From Bolinopsis microptera (lineage: Eukaryota > Ctenophora > Tentaculata > Lobata > Bolinopsidae), in contig NC_087074.1 in NCBI RefSeq assembly GCF_026151205.1, forward strand, positions 16,255,962 through 16,319,961: DNA of 64,000 bases, written 5' to 3'. Below the pieces are notes generated by a model, which made no database searches, was not told where the DNA came from, and saw only the letters and a list, made by a program, of their open reading frames with translations. Each line of letters opens with the position of its first letter. Position 1 is the stretch's first letter. Shown piece after piece: positions 47,801-58,330 of the stretch. A program made the position numbers and the translations under genes.

Positions 47801-50800
47801 ACAAAAACTAAAATTAAAATAAAATATTCCTAAAAGCATTTCTTCAGCATAAACTTGTTGGTGTGCCTACATTTACTTATGAGTTCCCTCCTCCTATTTA
47901 ATAGATTGCCATCTTTATTTAAAATAATATAAAGTTTTTCAGTAAGGCAGAGATGACAATCTTTCATACTACCCCCTTGTACGGATGAGCATGTTTGATT
48001 ATTTTCCAAGATATTTTATATGGTGTTTGTTTATCTTTCAACTCCCATATTTTCTTAGATAGCTCCGTCTGATTTCGTAGCTTCTCGAGTTTGAAAGAGC
48101 TTGTGTGTGAACTGAAACGGGTCTTAAAAGTGTTTTCAGTAAGCCCAATATATTTGTGCTCTTTCTTTTCCTTTTCCACTGCAATAGTTGCTTCATATAT
48201 CACTGCTGCTTCCAGGCATTGTCCGTTCAGTGGGCACATTTCCGGCTTTCTGCAATTGCACGTTTTCGATTTAATTGTAGGTTCTTTCTGAGCTTGGTGT
48301 CTGGTGCTCGCTAAGATGGATCCTACGTTGGGTAGGCAACTGTATGATAGCTTAATTGTGTTTCTGTTGAACATTTTGTGGAATTGGTGTCCTCTGGGGA
48401 AGTGCTTGTCTAGTAATCGGAGGAAGCTTTTGCCTATGTTTGTTGTTACATTTGAGCTGTATGGGGGCCGGGGGTTGAACCATATGATCTTCCTGGATCT
48501 CTTCCTGTTGGCTCGTGGCAAGGCGGTGCTAGTATCTGTAAACTGTAGTTGGTGGTCGTGGCCGCTTTCTTTAAGTGCTGTTCCGTAAATCCCTTTCGCT
48601 TTGTCAAACTCTTCTTTATTGCAGGAGATGTCCGATAGACGCCGGTTTATCATTTTGGGGAGCTGGTTTATGATTGTTGGTGGTTGGTTTGACTGCTTGT
48701 TGATATATAGCGGTGTGTCATTTGGCTTTCGGAAGGGGAAGTATTTCCCACTGTCAAGATTAAGTGTCACGTCTAGGAAGTCGACTTCAACGAGATTGGT
48801 TTCTATTGTGATCTTTAGTCCTTCCTCCTTGAATATAGCTGTGATCTTTTTCCGGATTAATAATACCTAATGATTAAATGAGACCCGCTAAAGGTACTAA
48901 ATTAACCGGACTGCTAGCGAGGAATCGAGAGTGGGAATAAAATAAAAGCAGAATAAATTCTAAGATAACGAAAAAGTGGTACAGAAAGCTAATGTCCTAA
49001 CACGGAGTCTAGGAAAAACCTGTGAACCAAATAAGCAGAATTTAGGATTATTAATTTTATTGTGTATTAGAGGATCAAGAAATACCTCAAACAAAACTTA
49101 CGAATTATCTAACATGGATGATTTAGAATTTAACTCTTTCGAGTCGAAAGTCAACTAATTTTTCAGTCCCATGGACTGGGTTTTATTTTTGCAATGATGA
49201 TTTTCATAATATATAACCTGTAATACTATTCTGTATATATCTAATTTCGTTAAATTCCAAAAAAAAATTTAGTAATTTAGTAAGTTATTCTGACACTGAT
49301 GATTGCATTTGCATGAAACTTTGAGTTTGTAGAATCGTTGTTTTCATTGTATATATATATATTTTGTAGCTGTACTCCTACACATTAAAAGTCGGTGTTG
49401 ATTAGATCTTCGAAATAAGTCTTTGCATCATTTTATTAAACATCGTTATCTCAAATTATTTGTTATATAGTAGTGTTGAAAGTATTAAAACTGATATATA
49501 TATATCAAATTTAAACTCCTGTTTGATGTACCGTAGTAAACTCGACAAATTACTTATTTGATACTTTCAACACCACTTTGATACTTTCAACACTACTACA
49601 GCCCCCCCCCCCCCCCCCTGTATATATATAACAAATAATGTGAGGTACTCATTACAAAAGAAAATATTTTATACCAATGTTATTTATATTTTTATAAAGA
49701 TTTTATTGGAAGTTTAACACTCATTCAGAGCCTGATTGCGTGAAACATTGATTCTTGTTCATACTTATTTGATCACAATAATTAAAATAATTGTACTTGA
49801 CTAGCTGGGATTTACACAATCTAGAAGATGCAACATAAATTCTCATGTAAATAATAAATTTCGTGAATACTGAATAGCTCTAGATTAGCAAGAAAACTAA
49901 ATCGAGTCTCAGTGATTGCAGACTTTTCAAACCTACTACCATTTTCATCATCGACATCACTTATTGTTTTATCCTTCCTTCTCTTGAGATATCTAAAACT
50001 GGCACTTGTTGTAAACCCCACCTCAGAGGAATCTGCCTCTACATTTTGAGTTATCATTAGGGGGATAAATTACATTAGAGGTTGGACAAAATACCCCATC
50101 TAAATGTTTTGACCGTGTGCTAAAATATTGCTCGGCTCCGCCCGGATATATTAAAGTAAGTAAAGGTTAACTCACCAACAGCACCGGTACTAATCCCACC
50201 CCTCTCAGCCTGGTTTAGAGTTCTCATAAACTCCTGGTTGGATTGCATCTGATCCAAGAAGTCCTCGTTGTGCAGAAGGAGAGCGAACTCTCTGTCCTCC
50301 GACATTTGGGCTGCCTGAAATTACATTATTAATGCAAATATAATGCACTCTAATATGTGAGGGCATCACGAGAAAGCTGACAAAGAATCCATTTAAATGA
50401 ATAAATTCTAGCATCTATAACACGCTTCGACAATGAAAACATACTCCAAAAAGAAATATTCAAGCCATCCAAGGCCCAAGCGTGACATATATAATAATAT
50501 ATTCAGTGTAGAATTTTAATCTGAGCTAATTTAAAAGGTTCAACATTCGATAGAGATCGAGAACAGGGACAAAAGAAAATCGCGATTATTTTGGCTAAAA
50601 ATCGCGATTTCCTTTTGTCCCTGAGAATGATGCTCCAGTTCTACTAAATGAGGTTTATGAACTTTGATTGTAGCAGTCAAAATATAATCTTGTTCAACTT
50701 CCTCTTTGAATATAATCTATAATCCATTAAGTTTGATAGTTCTTTTATGCATCATGGAGCTATTTTATTGAAACATTATGTTTTTTAAATGTTATCAAAT

Positions 50801-51705
50801 ATAACCACAGTAACCATAGTAACCATACCAGCGGAGAGTCCTGAGCAGGTGCAGGAGGTTCAGAAAGTCTCAAGAACTGCTGAGGTAGTGGGTCTACATA
50901 GGGGATCTTGAACTGAACTCCCAAGAAAGTAACAGGCACCTGACCATACTTTTGATGTGGAGGCTGCTGACTGCGTGGAGTTAGAGTCAGATCACCTGGT
51001 GGTAGATGCCTCGAGAGAGTCGGGTACGTCCGAGACCTGTTTAAATATAGTTTGTAAACACAGTCTTGCAAAATTATGAGGAATTAAAATGAAGGCAAGA
51101 AATTGATTGAACAGGATTTTTATCCTTAAAACAAAGTGTTAAATGTAACTGTGTAATGGTCTCCTAAGAATATTTAATAATCAACTCACGCAGATGCAGG
51201 TGCCTGTTGAATTGGGCGCAGTAACTGATTCTGATTATCAATAAGGTTAGACGGTCCTGCACTACTTCTAGGCTGATCCTCTTCAACACAGCTTATTGCT
51301 AGTAGATCATCTATGGTTTGATCGACCATACCATTGTTTCTTCGCAGAACCTGGACAAGATTGGGGCTTGATTTAAAAATTATAAATGTTCAAATCATTT
51401 TACTTTCTTTTGGAGATGAATTTACAAAATTTAGGCATCATATATGAGGGCTTACAACATCAATTATTGATGTGAGAAGCAGTCAAAGCTAGGTGAGGTA
51501 TCTTTAATAGTTTTAGATATTTAAGCACAATATGATTTAAGTTCATGATACATCATGTTAAATATTAAATTTGAAACAAAGTGATTAATATTCAACCAAT
51601 TATATAACATACCTGCTCAATCAAGGAATTCTCCAGGTGAGGAAACATGTTTTTGAAATCCTCCATAGCAGTTTGAAAATTTATTTTCTGTGAAGCCTCA
51701 GCCAT
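35924..51705 (-). CDS. CUEDC1: CUE domain-containing protein 1 (CUEDC1) orthologue, 11 exons, 487 aa
   Basis: Exons in transcript order: 51613-51705, 51190-51350, 50829-51036, 50176-50314, 39927-40068, 39632-39679, 37908-37975, 36858-36964, 36647-36739, 36400-36456 and 35924-36271. All phases close. Residues 10-54 form a CUE ubiquitin-binding domain (AMEDFKNMFPHL, then VLRRNNGMVDQTIDDLLAI), which matches the start of vertebrate CUEDC1. Further matches are PLPQQFLRL (exon 3), DREFALLLHNEDFL (exon 4) and the basic RATRSKLLKIAHKL (exon 5). Exon 7 is acidic (EDDDEE), exon 9 has a proline stretch (RPPPPPIPPPG), and the last exon is an acidic tail with tyrosines at about 392, 413, 437, 455 and 470. 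The protein is roughly 100 aa longer than the vertebrate form as I remember it. Intron 4 (about 9.9 kb) is packed with transposons. A 15-C run lies just after the exon 10 donor. Orthology is firm; the molecular role is poorly known. Confidence 0.9.
38763..38988. repeat. Inverted repeat with 76-bp arms, likely a Penelope-like element remnant
   Basis: The arms 38763-38838 and 38913-38988 are near-perfect inverse copies (CTGATATCTGGATATTATCC at the outer end). The spacer contains a hammerhead-like core. It lies in intron 6 of the CUEDC1-like gene. Flanking TATACAGTATACATTA-type repeats occur at about 38660-38720 and 38988-39030. Confidence 0.75.
38889..38920 (+). ncRNA. Hammerhead ribozyme-like motif
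   Basis: The core CTGAAGA (38892-38898) fits CUGANGA. A 4-bp stem II follows, GGCG and CGCC with loop TTGA, then GAAA (38912-38915). The following AATT could act as a very short self-complementary stem III, and GC on each side can form a minimal stem I. Hammerheads with short stem III are known from Penelope-like elements. Self-cleavage is not shown by sequence alone. Confidence 0.4.
39362..39538. mobile_element. Small MITE with satellite core
   Basis: The termini AGAGTGCCCCAGAATTAACT and the inverse of AGGGTACTCCAGAATTAACT face each other. The centre (about 39388-39455) is a run of TGTACAG heptamers. A related end (GTGGCCCATAATTAACTT) lies just upstream at about 39238, beside a duplicated GCAAAAGGAAGGCTT segment, so an older copy is probably adjacent. 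No coding sequence. Confidence 0.6.
42160..42275. repeat. 31-bp tandem repeat, 4 copies
   Basis: Unit GTGCAGGGCCGATCAAGCAA plus TTATACTTACT, starting at 42160, 42191, 42222 and 42253, in intron 4 of the CUEDC1-like gene. The last copy is incomplete. Confidence 0.92.
42704..42830. repeat. Second, unrelated 31-bp tandem repeat, 4 copies
   Basis: Unit GGCTGGAATCTGACAGGGCC plus TTTTGCAAGTC, repeating every 31 bp from 42704. The copies alternate between GGAATC and GGAAAC. Confidence 0.92.
44096..44314. repeat. 73-bp tandem repeat, 3 copies
   Basis: Units begin ACTTCTAGACTAGCTGCAGA at 44096, 44169 and 44242, almost identical. A broken fourth start is at about 44318. Confidence 0.93.
44592..44843. 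mobile_element. 252-bp MITE with nested palindromes
   Basis: A 21-bp terminal inverted repeat (TAAAATGAGACGGACAGGTA...) runs 44592-44612 and 44823-44843, exact by eye. A second inverted pair, AAAAGCATTCGAAGCT and AGCTTCGAATGCTTTT, lies inside at about 44708 and 44808. No open frame of note. Confidence 0.75.
44875..47554. mobile_element. 2.68-kb fold-back element with 0.83-kb inverted arms
   Basis: The ends are CACCCCCCGCGCGTGAGGGC (44875) and its exact inverse (ending 47554). The left arm is 44875-45703 and the right arm 46730-47554, with only scattered differences. Flanking sequence on both sides is a TATA-type microsatellite, so the element went into a TA-rich site. The 1.03-kb centre encodes no recognised protein, but contains a tRNA-like SINE fragment. 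Non-autonomous; superfamily unknown. Confidence 0.88.
46060..46130 (-). repeat. tRNA-derived SINE head
   Basis: On the minus strand, TGGCGTGACGGCTAGAGCAT resembles a pol III A box, and CACGTTCGATTCCCC further on is a canonical B box at tRNA-like spacing. I could not fold a proper anticodon stem or an intact acceptor stem, so it is a SINE head or tRNA pseudogene and not a functional tRNA. Confidence 0.6.
47633..47690 (-). ncRNA. Hammerhead ribozyme-like motif, sense copy
   Basis: On the minus strand CTGATGA (47676 down to 47670) is followed by a hairpin with TGCA on both sides of a TT loop, then GAAAC. Stem III would be AC/GT closed by TTTGA, and stem I TGT/ACA brackets a GTT cleavage site. 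All conserved core elements (CUGAUGA, GAA, A-U, H17) are present in order. Weak point: stem II is closed by a T-T mismatch. Confidence 0.45.
47964..48870 (-). pseudogene. Penelope-like polyprotein remnant with GIY-YIG endonuclease domain
   Basis: The frame opens inside the polyprotein (VEVDFLDVTLNLDSGKYFPF), where reverse transcriptase normally runs into the linker. It continues through FRKPNDTPLYINKQSNQPP, LPKMINRRLSDISCN and the Cys-rich CNCRKPEMCPLNGQC to a GIY-YIG nuclease: YEATIAV, HKYIGLTENTFKTRFSSH and LSKKIWELKD. The RT catalytic region upstream is missing, so the copy is dead on arrival (5' truncated). The order linker, Cys motif, GIY-YIG is diagnostic of Penelope-like elements. It lies in intron 4 of the CUEDC1-like gene, same strand. 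Confidence 0.85.
49287..49340 (+). ncRNA. Hammerhead ribozyme-like motif, inverted copy
   Basis: Same core as at 47633-47690, on the + strand: CTGATGA (49296-49302), TGCA-TT-TGCA, GAAAC and GTT. It belongs to the inverted terminal copy of the Penelope-like element. Confidence 0.43.
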
Positions 51706-53754
51706 TTTCTACAGCTAAAAATGGAGAGAACAAAGTTAGAAAACTTGTTGTTCTATAGAATATAGAATGTTCAAGAAATTAGACTTGGTTTAAGAATGTT
51801 CTCATGCTCTATAATTCTTAAATCTAACGTCTTGATACTGTAACATGTAGGCATTTCAGGGGATTACGGTTTAAGTTGTGGTTAAGGTTTTGGTTAGCCT
51901 TGGGGGTAGGGTTCTAGGGTTAGGGTTGTTGTTTGGGATTAAATCAAGACCATTTTGTTTGGCTGCACTACAAAAACGATCAAACCAAGTCACGTGGTGA
52001 GAGATAAAATTAAAATGAGATATTTTGGAAAATTTTTAAATAAGATTTTTTCCATTTCCTTGACAAAAATGTCACCCTTCGACTGAATTGTTGATCAGTG
52101 ACTATTCAGTGAGGTTAATCTGATGACACAAGTAACAAGCAGAATGCAAGAAACGGTTGGTATACTGAAATCTAAATTACCAGCAACAACAAAAAAACCT
52201 TTTGTAAACCGACAATCATCAGAATAGCAGGAGACGTTTTGAAACATTTAAAAGTTGAAGCATTTCTGCTGTTTCCTAGAGGTCAGTATGAGTTACACAA
52301 TAGACGATCAAGCTACTAGAAACTGATTATCCATAGAAGACTCAGGTGATTTTTTTAAAATCATGAAAATGTCCTATTACATTAGTAGGACAATTATAAG
52401 TGAGGCAACCTTCACCCTGGCTGTATTCCCAGTGGAATAAATTTTAAATATGACTAGGAATCCAGTTTGGGAAGAAAAAAAGGCTATATATTTTTCGGCC
52501 GCTCTGCGGCCGACTGGACACTGGTCAGCTCTTCTCCGAGGTCAAGATTAGTTTGAAATGCTTAGCGTATCCATTAGAATAATTACCGGATGAATATGCA
52601 ATTGTAAATTTTGAAATTAAATAAAAAATTTCTGAGAATTCTTTGATTTATTTGAAACGCAAGGAAATATTTTTAAAACGCAGTATATAGGCCCCAAACT
52701 TGCATATCAGATAGAGCGCTAAGGCTTAACTATCCTCAACACATTGGACGATTCGCTACTTTAGAAGTGGTTTCGATCCTGTGTTGATACTTTTGAACTG
52801 ACTTTGGATCTGAAGCTTGCTTCTGCCAGGTTATATATACGATGGCAAACTTCGGATTTAAAGCGGGATAAGGATGTATAATGGAGGGGGTTATCTGGCG
52901 TAGATCGGACTTAGTTTCGACATAGTAGTAGTAGTACTGGTAGTAGTAGTAGTTTGACATAGTAATTGACTAGACTACAATTAATCTTAGGGAAAGTATA
53001 CAACTCTAAAACCAAATTGTGAGTATTATTGAAATGCGGAAGCGAGCAAATCAAAAATACAATTTTAAAGTACTGTTTCACACTTGCACTGTACTCTAGA
53101 TGATCTAGGATGTGAAGCTTGCTTAAGCCTAGAACACACGAGTTCCCCTGATATAGTAGCAATGGCTAGATTCACTTCCTTCCCACTTACACTGTTGTTG
53201 ACTTGTAGCTACAATATTAAATTGATCGTGGAAATCGGTCTCGGATGTGAAACTAAAGGAGCCAACTTGAATCCATAAAATTTTGAATGCTAAATTTTAA
53301 AATACCGCTCTATATTTACACCGTTCACCAGTTAATATGGCTGGGAGGATTGGGAGGATTCATAGATTGTCGATTGTTTAAGATTAACTTGATATTTTAG
53401 CGTATCAGAGCTGAAATTTTGCATGACTATTTCACATGACTATTTTACATGACTATTTTTTTCATATTCCGGGAAGTTGAGGAAGCAGGAATGGATAGCG
53501 TGCGTTTTCTGCGCGTTTTTTGGTGTCTGAATGCGCAAAAAATAGTCAAGCAATCTTATAGGTAAGAAATAGTCATGGAATCTAGGAATGCGCTCGATTC
53601 GAACTTCGAGTCTATAAAGTAATGTAACATCGCGTGAGCCCTGAGAGCGATTAATTTTAATTTAATTTTGAATTAATGTGAATATTTTTTGCACAAGAAT
53701 CTTATTTTACCGGTTATCAACAAATTTTGACTAGGTGTTAAATTCCTGGACGCC
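51706..53754. other. Upstream region of the CUEDC1-like gene
   Basis: Contains the presumed promoter and 5' UTR of the CUEDC1-like gene; no core promoter motif was clear. A GGGTTAGGGTT-type patch occurs at about 51895-51930, ending in a AAGTCACGTG word shared with 61390-61410. CAA/TAG-type simple repeats occur at 52925-52952. No exon supported. Confidence 0.45.
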
Positions 53755-54040
53755 TGACTATTTGCCACTGGGGCTGTATTTCTCACATCTGGAGGTATGT
53801 TGAAAGACTGTAAGCACTTTGTCAACAGATTAGCAGATCTTATCGCTAGAAAGAGGAAGGAGAGGTACTGTGATGTAGTTAGGCATGCAAGAACAAGGAT
53901 AAGATTTATTGTTATATATATGGTCAGAACAACTCTTATCGCTCTTCGTGAGTACAGAGGAACGAAGATTGACATCAAACATGAGACCCCTCTATCAGAA
54001 GTCTTGTACAACCTCATCCCTGCCCCGATGATGGAGTAGA
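53755..54040 (+). pseudogene. Transposon-type ORF fragment, family uncertain
   Basis: The frame reads LFATGAVFLTSGGMLKDC, then HFVNRLADLIARKRKERY, then ARTRIRFIVIYMVRTTLIAL and RGTKID, ending at a stop after 54036. The pattern (TGGM...F..RLA..IA.KR...Y......R.RIRF..L...LI.LRG) recurs in repetitive open frames of many invertebrate genomes, as I remember it, but I cannot name its element with certainty. There is no initiation context. It lies directly upstream of an RT fragment in the same direction. Confidence 0.4.
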
Positions 54041-54059
54041 TGATATGTTTTGAAAATAG

Positions 54060-55025
54060 TAAATAATTTAGAGATGCTTCGATCTGCAGTGCAGGACATT
54101 CAAATCAGTCAAAAACTGTTAATATCGCTCCTGATCAAATGGGTTGATAGCAACGGACTCGCTCTCAATCTCAAAAAAAACTCACTTTATGGTATTTAGC
54201 AATCATAGAACGACAACCCTTTCTAACATGAATGTTTCCATAGCTGGAGTAGTGATAGATCAAGTAACTGAGGCACGTTTCCTCGGAGTAATAATCGATG
54301 ATAAATTAACGTGGAACAAACACATACATGCCGTTTGGGCCAGGATGAATAGATACATGGGTATCATGTACAAAATTAAACGGCACTTACCGTTAAAAGT
54401 CCGGCTTCAAATTTATCACAGCTTTGTTCAATCCCACCTCAATTTCTGCTCCCTCGTCTGGGGTTTCGCAACCAAATCACACATTGAGTCACTATTCACA
54501 AAACAGAAACAAGGTGTGAGAATGGTTATGCCAGGTTACGTAAACTATTTCTACAAGGACGGCCAATTGCCTGCACACACAAGGGATAGCTTTAAAGAGT
54601 ATGGAATTCTCACTATTCATGGAATTATAGTGAAGAACGCACTTATATTAATGCACAGGATGAAATACTTCCCTGAAACAGTGCCAAAATCAATCAAAGG
54701 CCTTTTTCCAAGTAATATCCCGACAGTTAACTCCAGCCATGAGACTAGCTCCGACTGGCTTCTTACATACGGTAGTAACACTTTTAGACAATCAGTATTT
54801 TTTAAAGGTCCACTGCTTGCCATCACTGAAACAACCTTAAATATAAATTGTCTTCCCAGCTTATTTTCAATAAACATTTACAAGTCTAATGCAAAACGTG
54901 TGCTATTGGAATACCAATCAAGAGGCAATAACGAGGAAAGCTGGCAAACCTTTTTACTGAATAATATTCCAGGTTTAAGGAAATCTCAACGGTCACAAAA
55001 TCACACACCACACAACATAACTTAG
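54060..55025 (+). pseudogene. CR1/Jockey-type LINE reverse-transcriptase C-terminal fragment
   Basis: The frame LLIKWVDSNGLALNLKK breaks in a run of 8 A (54173-54180) and continues one frame over as THFMVFSNHR, EARFLGVIIDDKLTWNKHI, LQIYHSFVQSHLNFCSLVWG and a C-terminal tail ending at 55022. These are the thumb and connection motifs that follow the FADD active site in CR1/Jockey-like LINEs. The active site itself is missing and one extra A shifts the frame, so it is a dead 5'-truncated copy. Confidence 0.82.
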
Positions 55026-55629
55026 TATTAGTAAACTATCTAAACAACATGAGGCATTCATTCAACAAACTTCTTAGTTACGAAAGCACTTCAAAACTAA
55101 TAATTACCGACCACTTTTGAAATCAGAAAATTTTCACTGCCAGACCTGCTACTAGTTTACTGATAATACTCCTGGCCATCGCTCAATTAAAGCCTTATCA
55201 GCACAACACGCACAATCACATATCATCAACGTAGATGATCTCAACGCATCGTAATAACAACCACGCGCAGTCGCGCACACGCACCCACTTACCACTACAC
55301 AGTACCACACAGAGCCCAGCAATCAATTCAAATAACGCCTAGAGCTGATTTTGATAGAATAACATCGTGATCCAGCGTGATGAATTGTTTTAATTTTAAT
55401 TGAAGTTAAACGGCTGCACCCCTGACTTTTTAACTAAAAGATAAGAGACGTATATATTAGGACATTTGTAATCTGATAAAATTTAAAGTTTTGGTTTGTG
55501 AATTAAAACTTGGTGTGAGAATTAGTGTGGAAATAAAAGAGATTCATTTTATTACATCATATATCTTAATTAAGTGACAGTAGGTATTATTATTTTAACT
55601 ACAGATTATATTAGTTCAGTTAGTATGGA

Positions 55630-56234
55630 CATGAATGTTACGATTTCAGTTTATTTATATACTATATTGTCAATAAACCGGTTTCAAAGCCCTTAAGGGT
55701 GGCCCTCGGGTCTTTAAAACAAACAAAAAACATTGTACTGTGGGCATGAAGGTATGATCTGCACCATAACAGAACCTTATGGCTAACAGTGTCAAAGGCT
55801 TTTTTTATGTCTAAAAATACAATTGCAGGTTTCTTTAGTGATTCTTTAAACATAAATATGTTGTCAAATAAATTGAGCATGAGGAAATGGTTGAATGGTC
55901 TTTCCTGAATCCATACTGATGGTTGGTGAGCAGTTTTTTTTGTTTCAACGTACTCGGTAAGCTGTTGGTTGACAAAGTATTCTAATCATTTTCCAAGTAA
56001 GGGGAGTATGGATATTGGTCGATAATTATTTGGATCATTAGGGTCCCCGTTCTTGAGAATTGGAGTTAATGATGCAATTTTACATGCCATCGGCATTATT
56101 CCACTTTTCATGCTTAGATTTACAATATGAGCTACTGATTCAATAATTTCAGGGATGATATACTTATACATAATATACTTTGATTGGCATAATATTATTA
56201 ACTGATTTATCTGATGGTATAATACTGAGTACAT
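55630..56234 (-). pseudogene. LINE reverse-transcriptase N-terminal fragment
   Basis: On the minus strand: GIMPMACKIASLTPILKNGD, PNNYRPISILPLLGK, a frame change near 55985, then HFLMLNLFDNIFMFKES and AIVFLDIKKAFDTVSHKVLL. These are the fingers and palm motifs (NYRPIS; D.kkAFD) of a CR1/Jockey-like RT. Its end near 55630-55690 runs into non-RT sequence, so it is truncated on both sides and shifted at least once. Confidence 0.78.
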
Positions 56235-56459
56235 ATTATTCTTTGACCTGTTCTACAGTTACCTCTTCAAAACAGAAAGTTTGCACTCTGTTGGAGGTGG
56301 CATATAATTTAGGAAGTTGTTTGAATGATCTTTCGATAAGTGAGTTCACTGTGGATGATACAAGACACGATCTAGAGGTACTGGAAATTAAACTAGATTG
56401 CTGAAAAAAACTTAAGTAAACCGACAACCATCAGAATAGAATAATAGAACCAAAGTTTA

Positions 56460-57680
56460 TTTATTCTTTATATAAACGATTTACCTGACAATGTTAAAAA
56501 TAAGATTAAATTATTTGCAGATGATCTCAAGTTAGTTTGTAATGCAGCTAACCATGGAAGTGTATCTGATGATATTTTAGAACTCGAAATTTGGGAGAGT
56601 TTTTGGCACTTAAACATCAATCCTGCCAAGTGTAAAGTAGTTCATATTAATCTGAATAATAATCCTAACTCGAATTATATTGTAAATGGAGTGGAACTAG
56701 AAGTATCTGCACAGGAAAAAGATTTGGGGGTTATTACCCATAGCTCCTTGCTTTGGAATGAACAGATAAAAGCATGTATTTCTAAAGCAAATCGTATGAT
56801 CTGCTGGATTGTAAGGAACTTAGTTATTAGAGAAAAGGTTGTAATGATATCTATTTATAAAGCTTTGATAAGACCTCATCTTGAGTATTGTGTCCAATTG
56901 TGGAATCCAGTTGCGGCTCATGGAAGTTGGGGGACTGTTTTGGAGCTGGAGGGCGTCCAGAGGCGGTTTACCCGTCTTATTGATGAGGTGGGTACTCTTC
57001 CATACAGCCGTAGACTGGATATACTCAATTTGACAACGCTGGCAGAGCGGCGAATACGTGGGGACCTTATTGAAGCTTTTAAAGTAACTAGTGGTTTGAC
57101 TGAATATGGATCGGGTTTGTTCAGAATGAGCAGATCTGGTCTTAATTTAGTTTCAACCAATAGATGTAGTAAGAGTGTAACTAAAGTCAGGAATATTCAG
57201 TCTTCTTTTCTTCCGGAGCGAGTCATTCCTTATTGGAACAAACTCCCTTCAGATGTCAAGAACTGCTCGACAGTTTTAAGCTTTAAAGTTAGATTGGAAG
57301 GATTTAAGAAAGAAATGATTTCTAAAAACAGTGTAAATGATTCTTATTTTTGGACTGTTTCGAATGAAGTTTTAGGGAAAATTGAAGGACCAAGTTATTT
57401 AAGCAATAAGGAGAGACATAATGAATATCTTTGGTTTCATCCTTTTGTGGCAAAGAAGCGTTTTATAAATCTTTATTCCACTGGGAAGTATTAATGAATT
57501 GTTTATAGATAATGTATTAGATTTTATTAGTTAAAATTGAATTTATTAAATTATTAATGTTGATGGAAAAGTATATTTATTTAAAGTATTTTTCTATTTA
57601 GTGCAATGATATTTTGTAGACACTTGTGATGATGTTATGTCATAATCTTTACTTACTTACTTACTTACTTACTTAATAAA
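56460..57680 (+). pseudogene. LINE reverse-transcriptase 3' fragment with (CTTA)n tail
   Basis: The frame is open from about 56463 to 57494: ILYINDLPDNVKNKIKLFAD with the active-site FADD, LNINPAKCKVVHI, EKDLGVITHSSLLWNEQI, IYKALIRPHLEYCVQLWNP, LEGVQRRFTRLI and RVIPYWNKLPSDVKN. These are standard CR1/Jockey-like C-terminal RT motifs. The fingers region is missing (5' truncation). After the stop there is about 150 bp of AT-rich UTR and a (CTTA)n run at about 57648-57675, probably the element's 3' tail. Confidence 0.85.
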
Positions 57681-57716
57681 CGGTAAACACATAATGTCAC
57701 AATGACCCTATTATAG

Positions 57717-58330
57717 GATACAAGGATACAAGGATACAAGGATACAAAAGTGATAATTATTTTATTGAATTCACAATAGTTATAATTCTGAAATAATTTA
57801 AGGTTACACAATTCTAGTTATTTACAAATGTGTAGGGATAAAATAGAAATGTTTTATAATACTATTTTTGAGGTCCTATAGCATTATGCATTGGCCAGTA
57901 TTTGAGTGGAAATCTGGGCTCTTATAGTAGGCTGTAAAATTTTCGTTCACAGAGAGAATTGAATGGATTGCTCTTGCTGTGGCAGTAAATTTTGTAGGGT
58001 CTAGTGTTTTATCGGATAGCAAACCGGCTAGGTCAGTAATATTTTTGGGATGGAAGTTAAATTTTTCTCTAACTGAGGAGTAGAGTAAACAGTCAGTTAG
58101 AACATGAATTTCGTACTCAATAGGCTTAAGCCCCTTGCTGAAAAAGCAAAAAGTGCACCATCGATGTTCTCTTGGTACTAGGGGGGTTTCGTAACGGCCC
58201 CTCTCAATGTAAAGATTGTGGCAGCTAATACGAAACCTTGTTATGCTTTTCCGAGCATCGGGGATCTTAACCACTCCTAAGTATGTTTCTGGTTCAAAAT
58301 CATGTTTAATTTGATTGTAGAATTTTTTTT
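57717..58330 (-). pseudogene. LINE C-terminal zinc-motif fragment with 8-bp terminal repeats
   Basis: The minus-strand frame from about 58330 to 57876 reads TYLGVVKIPDARKSITRFRI, SCHNLYIERGRYETP and REHRWCTFCFFSKG, then HVLTDCLLY. This is the C-terminal 'LTRFR...GRY...R.CTLC....H.LF.C..Y' module of many CR1-like polyproteins. Its 3' end on the minus strand is a run of TTGTATCC octamers (57717-57747); short 8-bp terminal repeats are characteristic of CR1-type LINEs. 5' truncated. Confidence 0.72.

Larger units (their letters stand above)
47560..49360 (-). mobile_element. 5'-truncated Penelope-like element with inverted terminal copies
   Basis: It contains the C-terminal part of a Penelope-type polyprotein (47964-48870). 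A segment of about 90 bp following the frame (about 47620-47710) recurs inverted at about 49262-49355, on the other side of the coding remnant. Rearranged terminal repeats, direct or inverted, are typical of Penelope-like elements. Both copies contain a hammerhead-like core. Confidence 0.72.
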
